This document shows, one piece after another, positions 38,741-50,700 of a stretch of 64,000 bases of DNA (its first letter is position 1; each line of letters opens with the position of its first letter). The position numbers and the translations under genes are program-made. The DNA lies in assembly GCA_039881045.1 (NCBI GenBank), contig JAYWVB010000058.1:62001-126000 (forward strand), written 5' to 3'. The stretch is from Chaetomium olivaceum (Eukaryota; Ascomycota; Sordariomycetes; Sordariales; Chaetomiaceae). A model generated the notes under the pieces. It saw nothing but the letters and a program-made list of their open reading frames with translations, did not search any database and was not told the origin of the DNA.

Positions 38741-41700
38741 ACCTTATGTTGCTTCCTGACCTCGCGCCTGCGGATCTCAAGGCATTTGAGGAGGCCTCTC
38801 TACCGGCCCTGTCCAAGGGGCGGGGATGGAATACCATTGAAGACATCTATCCCGCCTCCCCCATCCAACAGGGACTACTGCTGAGTAGGACCAAGGATGG
38901 GAAATTTTATGCCGTGCGTCGAGCCTTCCGGGTCAAGCTTAATGGTGAAGACAACAAAACCGTGGATACACAACGGGTGGTAGAAGCGTGGAAGGACGTT
39001 GTCCGCCACCACGCGCTCCTTCGCACCGTTTTCGTCGACGCCATCAGCCAAACTCAAGCCGGTAGCTACGAACAAGTGGTTCTGAAAGATGTTGAGCCAC
39101 CAATGGTTGTGCGTGAGTGCCCCCATGGCACCGACATGTCCAGCTTAGTCGACAGCTTAGAGCCCGTGGAATATCGAAATGACGCACCCCAACACCGATT
39201 CTCCGTCTTCCACAACAGCGAGAGCGTCGTCTGTGTTCTGGAAATGAGCCACGCCATCATGGACGGTGCTTCCATGGATATCCTTCTGCGCGACCTTGCA
39301 TGTGCTTACGAGGGGAGTCTTCAATATCTCGAAAAGCCGCGGTTCAGCCCCTTCCTCGCCAGTTTGCAGCAGCGCAACCTTGAGGCAGATGTGGCATTCT
39401 GGAAGAACCACCTCACTGGCCTTGAGGCATGTCACTTTCCTACTCTCAACGATGGCATCAACGTTCCCGAGACGGAAAGAGAGATGTGTACTCTGCGTGT
39501 CGATGTCCCTGGTTTGGCCGCACTACAAAAGTTCTGCAGCGGGGCAGGGTTCACCCTGCCCAACGCCTTCCACGCTGCCTGGGCTTTGACGCTAGCGTGC
39601 TACACTGGTACCGACGACGTGTGCTTTGGCTATCTTGCGTCAGGGCGTGATGCCGCGCTTGAGGGGTCGGAGGATGCTGTGGGCCCCTTCATCAACATGG
39701 CCACTCAACGGATCAAAGTTGGTGGCGAAGGGGACGACCAGTTCTCTCTCCTGCGTCTGCTTGAAGCAGTGCAAAAAGATCAGCTCGACTCCATGCCCTA
39801 TGCCCAAACCTCGTTGGCCGAGGTGCAGCATGCCCTCAATGTGCCGGGTGGGATGGCTCTGTTCAACACGTGTATCTCCTACCGTCGCCGCCAACCGAAG
39901 ATGGATACGGCGGCAGGTTCACTCATCTGCGAAGATCTGGGAGCTCTCCATGACCCGACAGAGTACCCAATCTCGCTAAACGTTGAGGTCGACGACGATG
40001 GGGGAGCTGCCATTGACCTCGACTACTGGACTGATGAAGTGGCCACCCCTCAAGCCCAGCATGTTGCCGCGGCCTTTTTGCAAGCTCTGCGCAACATTGC
40101 TGAGCACCCCGAAATACCCATCTCGCAGCTAGATAACGTCCATAGCACCAGCAAAGAGCATGTTTGGGCCTGGAACGCCAACATGCCGACCACCACCGCC
40201 GACTGCGTACACCGTATGGTGGAGAAGCAGGTGGCTCTTCGGCCCCAGTCCCAGGCCATCCGTGGCTGGGACGGTGACTTCACATACGAGGAGATGAACA
40301 ACTTAGCTAATCGCCTCGCACGCCACCTTGTCGACTTCGGCGTCGGCCCTGAAACACTGGTGCCCGTGTGCTTTGACAAGTCAGCCTGGACGACCATCTC
40401 CATGCTTGCGGTCATGAAAGCAGGTGGTGGAGTGGTACCTCTTGATGCCACCCACCCTGCCTCAGCACTGGAAGGCAAAGTTATCGATGCCGGCGCCCAG
40501 GTCGTGGTCGCGTCCGAGTCCAGGGCGATGATGTTCGAGGCCATGGTTCCATATGTGATGGCCGTGGGCCCGGCATTGCTGTCTCAACTCCCTGCTTCGG
40601 CCGATACCGAGGAGATCAAGTCGGGCGTAACCCCTGAGAACCCCGCCTTCATCATGTTCACTTCTGGCAGCACCGGCAAGCCCAAGGGTGTTGTCCTCTG
40701 CCACGACGCCCTTGTTTCGAGCTGTCTGGCGCACGGTTCCGCCCTCGGTCTCGGGCCTCATACCCGCTTCCTCCAGTTTGCGGCACACACATTCGACAAC
40801 AGCATCGAGGAGATGTTCACCAATCTCATCCATGGCGGCTGTGTGTGTGTACCGTCGGACGCCGACCGACTTGGTGACCTTCCCGGTGCGATTGACAGAC
40901 TTGACGCTAATTTCATGGACCTTACCCCCACTGTCGCGGCGATGCTGAGGCCGGAGCAGGTGCCAAAGATTAAAGGTATGGCCGTTGGCGGCGAGGCTCT
41001 GACGCGTGAGGTGCTGGATATCTGGGGTGGTGTCATCCCTGTGCACAACCAGTACGGACCGAGCGAGTGTTCCATCAATTCAGCACACAAGCTCCACCTC
41101 GACAAGAACGGTGATGTTGGAAGCATCGGTACCAATGTTGGTAGTGTATCCTGGGTGGTTGACCCCAAGAACCATGACCGACTCGTGCCTGTCGGGTGCG
41201 TGGGCGAGTTGCTCATTGAGGGCCCCATTCTCGGGCGGGGCTATCTCAATAAGCCTGTCGAGACAGCCAAAGCCTTCATCGAGATGCCGAAGTGGGCGCC
41301 TGAAGATCCTCACCATGCCGAGAGAGGCAACCGGAGGATGTACAAGACAGGCGATCTGGTGCGGTACAACTCGGACGGCTCGCTCATCTATCTTGGGCGT
41401 AAGGACACCCAAGTGAAACTCCACGGACAGCGTATCGAGCTCGGTGAGATTGAGCATCACGTCAGGAGCAACATTCCGTCTACCGCGCAGTCCTCAGTTG
41501 AGCTCGTGGTCCCCGCACAATCCAAGAAGGCGTTGGCGGTCTTCCTCTGTGTCTCGTCCACTCAGACGGATGAGGAGGTCCAAATCCTTCCCATGGACAC
41601 AGCGTTCCGCTCACTGGCCCAGATGATTGTGGGGGCTATGAGCTCACAGATTGCCTCCTACATGGTGCCCCGTCTGTTCTTCCCCGTCTCCCGGATGCCC

Positions 41701-44700
41701 CTCACCTCATCGGGAAAGCTTGATCGTCGGTCGTTGCGGACTATGGCACAGGCATTGCCCAACATTGTCGATTATCGCTTGGGGACCGAGACGTCTGGCG
41801 GGCGTGCACCGGAAACGCTCATCGAGAAGCAGCTTCAGGAATTGTGGGCAGCGGTCCTCAATGTGTCCACCACATCCATCACTGCGGACGACAGCTTCTT
41901 CACCCACGGCGGCGACTCGGTTGGTGCTATGCGCCTAGCTGCCGCGGCTCGCCAAAGAAACATCGTGCTCACAGTGGCCAATATATTCAACTCGCCCAAG
42001 CTCGCTGATATGGCGAAGACTGCGACAGGAAGTGGCATCGATGGTGGTACTAACGCAGCAGAGAGCTCTACCTCCAAGGATGAACCCCTTTCCGGTCCGG
42101 TGGAACAATTCTCGTTGCTCAAGGACAAGGGCACAATGAGCGTGCAGGAGCTGCGGGGCCATGTAGCCTCCATTTGCCGGATCGACGTTGAGGCTGTTGA
42201 GGACATCTACCCCTGCACCCCCTTACAAGCAGGACTGGTCGCTGCATCCCAGAGACAGCCCGGCGCATACGTGGCTGTCAACTTCTACGAGCTGCCTTCC
42301 GGAATCGACATCGCACAGTTTAAGCAGGCGTGGCAAGAAGTGGTCAACTCCGAGGCCATTCTCCGAACGCGGGTCGTGTTTGTCGAGGATATCGGCTTCT
42401 TGCAAGTTGTTGTCCGGGGTGAGATCGACTGGCTTTCGGTATCCAACTCCAGCGACATTCCGGAGATCCATCGTCATTTGCCGCCTCACGATGGCGGTAT
42501 CCTCTCTCGATATACCATCATTAACGAGAACAGCCTGCGGCCGACGTTCGGCTGGACTGCACATCACGCTGTGTATGATGGATGGAGCTTGCCAGTGCTC
42601 CTGAGCCGAGTCGAGGAGCGGTATCGGCGCCCGGAAGCGGCTCCGACCCCAGCACCACACTATTCTCGCTTCGTGGAGCACCTGTCCACCATTGATTCTT
42701 CCGTTTCAGACGCCTTCTGGACCGAGAAGCTCTCTGGCCCCAGCACCACCCACTTCCCGCAGCTCCCTCACCCTGCATACCGCGTCCACGCCACCAGCCA
42801 AATCACCCGGCCAGTGCGCTTCACCAAGCTAAGAGGAGTCGCTATGTCAATGTCATCATTCCTCCGCGCGGCATGGTCCCTCGTCGTATCTATCTACTCC
42901 TCGTCGGATGACATCGTCTTTGGCGAGATCCTCAACGGCCGCGACGTCCCCGTCGCCGGCATTGAAGACCTAGTCGGACCCACACTCGCATCCATCCCCA
43001 GACGCGTCCGCATCGACCGCGACATGACAATTGAGCAACTCCTCAGCGACGTGCAAAAACAGCTTAACGATGTCACTCCGCACCAGTTCGCCGGGCTGCA
43101 GCGCATCAAGAGCCTCAGCCCGGCCACTTCGGCCGCGTGCGACTTTAAGAACCTACTGGCTATTGATATGGCTGACGAGGTAGCTGAGCACAGCAGCCTG
43201 TGGGGCAACCTGACAGGCGGCGGCACGGCACAGGGGGCGGATTTCTTCAGCCTGCCGCTGAATGTGACCTGCACCCTGGGTCGCGGCGGCAGCCAAGGGG
43301 TGGAGGAGGTCGAGATGCGCGCTATCTTTGATGCGGAAGTTGTTCCAAGGTGGCAGGTCATCCGAATGCTGGAGCAGTTCGAAACAGTGTTGGCGAGGTT
43401 GTCGGCTCCCGAGAGCCAGGGGGTGAAGGTCGGGGATGTGGACCTGCTCAGCCCTGGTGACAAGGCCGTGATTCAGGAGTGGAACAAGACGCCCGGCCCG
43501 CTGATTGAGAAGCGGGTTCATGATATGATCTCAGAGGAGATGGCTCGTCGGGGTGGTTCCGAGACCGCAGTTGTCGGCTGGGACGCGACCCTGACAAACG
43601 GCGAGCTGGATGCGCTCTCGACGGCGCTGGCAGGTGAGCTTTTGGCGAGAGGGGTGGGTGCTAACGGGAGCAGATTCGTGCCGTTTTGTTTTGAGAAGTC
43701 GACATTTGCTATCGTGGCGATGCTTGCTGTGCTCAAGGCCGGTGCCGCATTTGTTCCCCTTGATCCGGCGCACCCGGTCGGTCGGCTCAGGGAGATCGTT
43801 GGCGACTGCGGGGCCAATGTGGTACTGTGCTCGCCGAAGTACGAGACGCTGTGTGCCGATGTCGTTTCGACAGCTATTCCAGTCAATATGGATATGCTGA
43901 AAACTCTCAAGACAAAAACAGCTGCGACCGTGGCCATGAAAGGTGAGTCCATTTTTGGTTGTTGACTCAGCCCCTGAAGGGCTGTTTACTGCCCCTGAGT
44001 GCGGGAAGCCGACAACAGGATGGATTGATGCTAATGCGGGACAGACTGCCACCCGAGTGATGCGGCATATGTGATTTTTACCTCTGGAACGACAGGGAAA
44101 CCAAAAGGAACCATTGGTATGTTTTTGTTTTCATTTTGTCTTCTTCAACAGATAATAACTGCGCGTTTGTTTGCGCCAACGGTGTTATTGTCGTCGCTGG
44201 GCATTGCCCCACTTACGAACCCCACTTTCTCTCTCAAGCATCTCTCCACGCGCTTTGCAAACGTCACTCTCCCTTAGATTACATCCATTATCACACATAC
44301 ATGTACCTCTTGGGAGTATCCCCCGCTTCATCAGCTAGTATTTGGTTTAGCCAACTCCCAATTTGTCACGTTATTTTCTTATTTTAGTGTTTTGTTTTCA
44401 GCAGGGTTGGCAGCGGGAGTTGGAAGATGAACCAACAGACCATGGAGTCGCGTGGCCCCTTTCGACGCGTTCGACTCGCTGCCAGGGAGTTGGGGACCTG
44501 GAGTCAGATCCAACAACCAAACCCATGACCACTTCCATTCAATCCCCATGACACAGCAATAGTTTCCCTCGTTACAAGCTTGATGTCACATCTTGACGGC
44601 TACCTACATAATCCCCGCTAACCGACATGCCCAGTCTCTCACAGAGCCTTCTGCTCCGGTGCTGCCGCCCATGGCCCGGCGATGCTCATGATACCCCCTT

Positions 44701-47700
44701 TCCGATTCCTGCAGTTCGCCTCCTACACATTCGATGCTTCCTTGGTTGAGATTCTCACCACACTCATTTTTGGCGGCACCGTGTGCGTCCCTCGCGAGGA
44801 GGACCGCACGAACGGCAACATCGCTACCGTCATGGAGAAAATGGGCGTCACCATGACCCTACTTACGCCGTCGTTTGCCCGCGTCCTCGAGCCTTCAAGC
44901 GTACCACATCTCAAAACCCTAATCCTCGGAGGCGAAGCCATGACCCAAAGCCATCTTGCCACTTGTTGGGCTGACAAAGTGCACTTGGTCAACGCCTACG
45001 GGCCGAGCGAGTGCGCTGTTGTTGCGACAGTCAACCCCAACATGCGTCGCTCGTCGAACCCAGCCAACCTGGGAAGAGGCCTCGGCCGCTGCTGGATCGT
45101 CGACCCCCAAAATCACAACCGGCTCGCGCCCTTGGGTTCTGTTGGCGAGCTTCTCGTTGAGGGTCCCACGTTGTCAGCCGGCTATCTCAAGAACGAGTCC
45201 AAGACCCGAGAGGTTTTCATTGAGAATCCTCTCTGGGCGTCGGACACGGCTTTGCATTACCGGGATATGCCATCCACAACACCACGCCGCATGTACAAGA
45301 CGGGCGATCTCGTCCGCGTGTGCGACGATGGCTCGGGCGACATGGTCTACGTGGGCCGGAAGGATGCTTCGCAAGCCAAACTCAACGGGCAACGATTAGA
45401 GCTCGACGAGATTGTTCACCACCTGCTGCCTGATGATGCCGTACGTCACGCCGTTGTCGTCCTCCCCAAATGTGGGCCTTGCATCAAGCGCCTGGTGGCC
45501 ATCCTCTCGCTTCGTGCCATCACCACGGATGGTGCCCGCAAATTTGAGTTGGTAACTGTCAATGAGGCGGCCTCCACTCTGGAACAAGTCCAGGATCGGC
45601 TGCGGGAAAAGATTCCGGCATACATGGTTCCCTCAACCTGGATCGTCCTTCAAAATATTCCACTATTGCCATCTGGGAAGCTTGACCGCAACAGTGTGGC
45701 CCGCTTTGTTGAAGATATGAGCGAGGAGACACTTGACAAGATTAACGGCACCCATTCCGCTGGTCGGGCACAAGCGACCGGGACCACCTCTATACAGCAA
45801 TCCCTCCTTATTGACGAGCGGCTGAAGTCCATCTGGAGTCAAGTCCTCAACATTTCCTCTGAAAGGATCGGCCGGAATGTGTCTTTCCTTCACCTCGGAG
45901 GCGACAGCATCACCGCCATGCAGGTCATGGCGAAGTGTCGAGCCCAAGGTATCCGCATCGCTGTGGCAGACATCATAGGGAGCAAGTCAGTGCATGACCT
46001 CGCTCTTAAGGCCAGCGTTCCCAACGAGCAACAACAAACCGCCGCTACCACGATTGCTGGTGAAGACCAGCACGAGTTTGAACCATCGCCCATCCAGCAG
46101 TTGTACTTCCAGCTTATGTACGTGAGCAACAACAAGGAATCGCCTGTCAAGTCACACAGCCAATTCAACCAGAGCGTGCTGCTGCGGCTAGCTAAAAACG
46201 CCACCTCCGATCAGCTGGCGCGCGGTCTCCATGCTTTGGTTGAGACGCACTCAATGCTCCGGACACGGTTCCGGCGCGACGGCACGGGTAGCTGGCGTCA
46301 GCGCATCACCTCGGATATCAGTGGATCCTACCGTTTCAAGACGCACGTCATTGGAAACGCGAGCCGCATGGAGAAGCGTATCCAGAACTCTCAGCAATCA
46401 CTCAACTTCCAGAAGGGCCCGCTATTGGCAGCAGACTGGTTTAGTGTTGGAAAGACTAACAGCGAAGTCTACGTCTTCATCACCATCCATCACTTGGCAG
46501 TCGATGTTGTCTCCTGGGGCATTTTGCTCCAAGACTTGGAGGACTTCCTCGCCAATGGCAACATAAAGTCTCCCAGTTCCCTATCTTTCCAAACTTGGAC
46601 CCGGAAACAGTCGGAGAACGCGCAGGTGGAGAAGAACGGGCTCGCCCTGCTCCCCCACCATGAGACCTCGGACGCGGACTTGGAATACTGGGGCATGACC
46701 GGCGTGCCGAATGTCCACGGTGACGCGATTAACGCAAGCGGCATCGAACTCGACAATGAAACAACGGCCTTGCTTTTGGGCCCGAGGTGCCACGCCCCAC
46801 TCCAGACTGAGGTGCTCGACATCTTGTTGGCTGCCCTGCTGCTATCATACCGCAATGCCTCGGGAGGCCGTCGTGGGGTTCCCACCATTTACAACGAGGG
46901 TCATGGTCGTGAGGTCTGGGACGATGCGATGGACCTATCGCGTACCGTGGGATGGTTCACGACGCTCTATCCGGTCCACCTCCCGGATGAGTCGTCCTCT
47001 GGTAAGCTTCCTCTCACCGACATGGATTCAAAAACTTTCTTGACTAACCATGGGCTGCTAGACAATGAAATCATCAGCGCCATTCGATGGGTCAAGGACT
47101 ACCGAAAGCGACTGGCCGGAAAAGGCCGGCCCTATTTCGCCTACCGTCTTCTCACATCCGAAGGACGGGAGGAGTATGACCGCGGTTGGCCAGTCGAGGT
47201 CGCCTTCAACTACCTTGGTCAGATGCAGCAACTCAACCGAGACGATACCTTCCTCCAGTCTATTGATAACGGACAAGGTGTCAACACATCATCTGATGTG
47301 GGCAAGGATGTGCCCCGCTTGGCGCTTGTCGAAGTGTCAGCAGTCGTTATTGGCGGGAAGATGACCCTGTCCTTCACCTACAACAAGCACATGAAGCATC
47401 AGTACTCCCTTGAGAGATGGGTGAAGGAGTGCCAGTCCCTTCTGCATCACGCCGCGCAGAGGCTGATGCAGCACACACCCGAAAAGACGCTCAGCGCGTT
47501 CCCCCTGCTGCCTCTCGCCTACTACGGCCTGGAAAACCTCGATCAGAGGCTCCAGGAAGTTGGCATCAAGGTGCAAGACGTCGAGGATGTTTATCTCCTC
47601 GCTCTCCCATGCAGCGGGGCCTGCTCCTTAGCCAAATCCGAGACCCGGAAAAGTATGGTTACAAGGCCATCTTCCAAATCGAGTCTTCCGGAGCAGGCAA

Positions 47701-50700
47701 GGTTGACTTAGACCGGTTGTGTAACGCATGGCAATCCGTGGTCCGCCGCCATACGACCTTGAGAACCATCTTTGTCGACACGGTGGGTAACGAAGGCCTG
47801 ATGGATCAGGTTGTCCTCCGCGACGCCCCAGGGCGAGTCCAGATGCTCAAGTCTGACACGGATGATGACGCCGTTCACACGCTGCAAACGCTGGACTGCA
47901 TTGACTACAACGAAAAGAAGCCGGCGCATCGACTCTCGATCTGCGAAACCAGCAGCGGGCATGTCTTCTGCCGGCTCGATATCAGCCACGCCATTTCCGA
48001 TGGGTCGTCAATGCCGATTATCCTTGACGACTTGACCGCCGCCTACGGTCAGGGTATGAGCAGCAAACCCGTGCCGCTGTACCGCGACTACATCGCCTAC
48101 AACCAATCGCAGCCCCGGAGCGAGAGTATTCGATACTGGAAAGACTACTTGGGCGGTGCCGAGCCTTGTCTGTTTCCCACGCTCGCTGATGGGGAATCAG
48201 AAACGGAGCCATCGCTCGGTGCACATGTCATCACGCTCGACGGCATGTCCGAGATCAACGACTACTGCATGAAGTCCGCCATCACCCTGTCCACACTGCT
48301 TCAATTTGTATGGGCTCTGGTTGTCCGATCGTACACCGGCTCGGATGAGGTCCTCTTTGGGTATCTGGCCTCTGGTCGGGATGTCCCCGTTGCCAATATC
48401 GAACACGCTGTGGGCGCATTCATCAACATGCTCGTTTGTCGTCTCCAGATCCCGGCCAATCTCGAGGTTGGCGAAGCACTTGATACGCAAGCGGATCTTG
48501 CCGACGCCATGGCCCACCAAAGCTGCTCCCTCGCCGAGATGCAACACGAAATGAAAACCTCAGGCGCCATGCTGTTCAACACCGGTTTCACTTACCAGAA
48601 ACGTGCCGACATTAGCCAGAGCGAAGTGCAACAAGCCTCGCATTCCGCCCTCCGATACCATGTCTTAGATGCCGAAGATCCAAGCGAGTACGCTGTTGCG
48701 GTCAACGTCGAAGCCACCAGCAAGACCGTCGAAGTTCATTTCAGTTACTGGAAAAACATCGTTTCAGACGCCCAGATCAAGAATGTCGCCGCCACCTTTG
48801 AGCAGGCTTTGAGGGACCTAATCACGGACGGAGCAGATGACCGTACTGTCGGAGAACTGGACCTTGTGGGCCAAGCTGGGATCGAACAAATCATCGCATG
48901 GAACGACTACGAACTACCCCGTGTCGAGCAGTGCGTGCACGATGTCATCGAGCAGCACGCTCTTCGCCGCCCGGCCTCGACCCCTGCGGTTTTGCGGGTG
49001 GGACGCATCATTTACCTACCGCGAACTTGACAAGGCGGCTACCGTTCTGGCACGCCACTTGGTGGCCCAAGGCGGTGTTGGGCCCGAGGTTTTCGTTCCG
49101 CTATGCTTCGAGAAGTCGGCCTGGACAGTCGTCGCACAGCTGGCAGTCTTGAAGGCTGGCGGTGCCTTTGTCAACCTTGACCCCAGCCATCCCAGTAGCC
49201 GACTTGGAAGTCTCATTCAAGATGTGGGCGCCAATATCGTCCTCTGCGCCCCGAAACACAAGGCGAAGATGGTTGAGATTGCGGCCAAGGTTTTCATCGT
49301 TGATGCCGAGTCCATTCGGACGCTCAGCGAAGCCGCACCATCAAATGCTACGCCCTTCACCTCAACTGCGAAGCCGTCCAACCCAGCCTACATCATCTTC
49401 ACGTCCGGGACGACCGGCAAGCCCAAGGGCACTGTTATCGAACACGCTGCCCTGTCGCCGTACCGGCGCCACCGCCCACGCCAAAGCCATGTTCATGCAT
49501 TCCGACTCGCGCGTGCTGCAGTTTGCCTCATATACCTTCGACGCCAGCATCATGGAGACGCTATCCTCCTGCTCGTTGGCGGGTGCGTCTGCGTGCCTTC
49601 CGACGAGGACCGGATGAACGACGTTTCTGCTGTGATCCGCAAGATGAGTGTCACCTGGACGCTGCTCACACCGTCCGTGGCGAGCACTGTCAAGCCCGAG
49701 AGTGTCCGATGCCTCAAGACCCTCGTGACGGGTGGTGAAGCCATGGCCGCTGGCCACATCACTCGCTGGGGCACTCAATGCGCACTCGTTAACGCTTATG
49801 GACCCACCGAGTGCTCCGTCGTGGCCACCACTAGCACCAAGGTCGATGAGTCCCATCATGTGTGCAACGCTGACCGTTCCAACATCGGCACTGCCGTTGG
49901 AGGTCGCGTCTGGGTCGTCGACGCCCAGAATCCCGATCGCCTCGTCCCAGTGGGTGCGGTTGGTGAATTGGTGGTCGAAGGCCAACTGGTAGCACGCGGG
50001 TATCTCAACAACAAGGAGCAGACCGACAAAGTTTTCATCCGGTCACCGGAGTGGACGCAGCATCCAAGCTTCTCCAAGTCCATGTGGCTCAACAAAGACA
50101 GGATGTATCGTACCGGGGATCTTGTGCGGTACAACTCCAATGGGTCTATCTCCTACATCTCTCGGAAAGACACCCAGATCAAACTCAACGGAAGACGCAT
50201 CGAGCTGGGCGAGATCGAATTCCACTGCCGCGCCGGCCTACCGGTTGACACCCAATCCGCCGTGGAGGTGGTGTTGCCGGCCACCAGCCGCTCCACATCT
50301 AAAGCCCTAGCTGTCTTCTTTAGCCTTCCGAACACCACCACATCGTCCACGCCGAGCTTCTCACTCCTCCCTATCAACGAGTCAATCCACAAACTCGCTG
50401 TGGCAATGGAAACCCACTTGTCTAGCAACCTCCCGTCTTACATGGTCCCCCAACTCTTCGTCCCCGTTTCGACCATGCCGTGGACAAGCGCCGGCAAGCT
50501 CGACCGACGACAACTCCGCCATACACTCGAAGCCGCCAGCCGCGAGGTGGTATCCGGGTACCGACTTTCCGCTGCCGCCGTCGCTAAGAACCGCGGGCCA
50601 GCCACGGAGACGGAGAAGAAGCTACAGGGCCTCTGGGAAACCGTGTTGGGTCTTCCGGTCGGCTCGGTGGGTCCCGGGGATAGCTTCTTCCGCCTTGGTG

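Larger units (their letters stand above)
42101..47480 (+). other. NRPS module 3: C3-A3-T3-E2
   Basis: C3 has HHAVYDGWSL (near 42562), the normal L-donor type. A3 is split by two introns close to its nucleotide-binding motif FTSGTTGKPKG: 43943-44044 and an unusually long 44117-44634. Specificity residues by hand alignment are D-A-V-L-I-G-A-V-V-K. The T3 Ser is at 45906-45908 (LGGDSI). E2 has HHLAVDVVSW (46488), EGHGRE and RTVGWFTTLYP, so residue 3 should be D. A likely 60-base intron at 47002-47061 (GTAAGC donor, CTAAC branch, TAG acceptor) can be read through without changing frame. Confidence 0.87.

Noticed and set aside
38187..38884. Overlapping long frames around 38.1-38.9 kb as separate genes
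   Set aside because: They are the two frames of one E domain either side of a C-run frame break, not an overlap of two genes.
44395..44500. Inverted-repeat insertion (MITE) in the 518-base NRPS intron
   Set aside because: GGCAGCGGGAG and CTCGCTGCC partly match as inverted copies, but with mismatches, no target duplication and no clear ends.
47417..49030. Separate NRPS-like genes at 44.7-47.7, 47.4-49.0, 48.8-54.1 and 54.6-56.9 kb
   Set aside because: Domain order continues across every boundary, and each boundary is a splice site or a one- to four-base frame break. One gene is the simplest reading.
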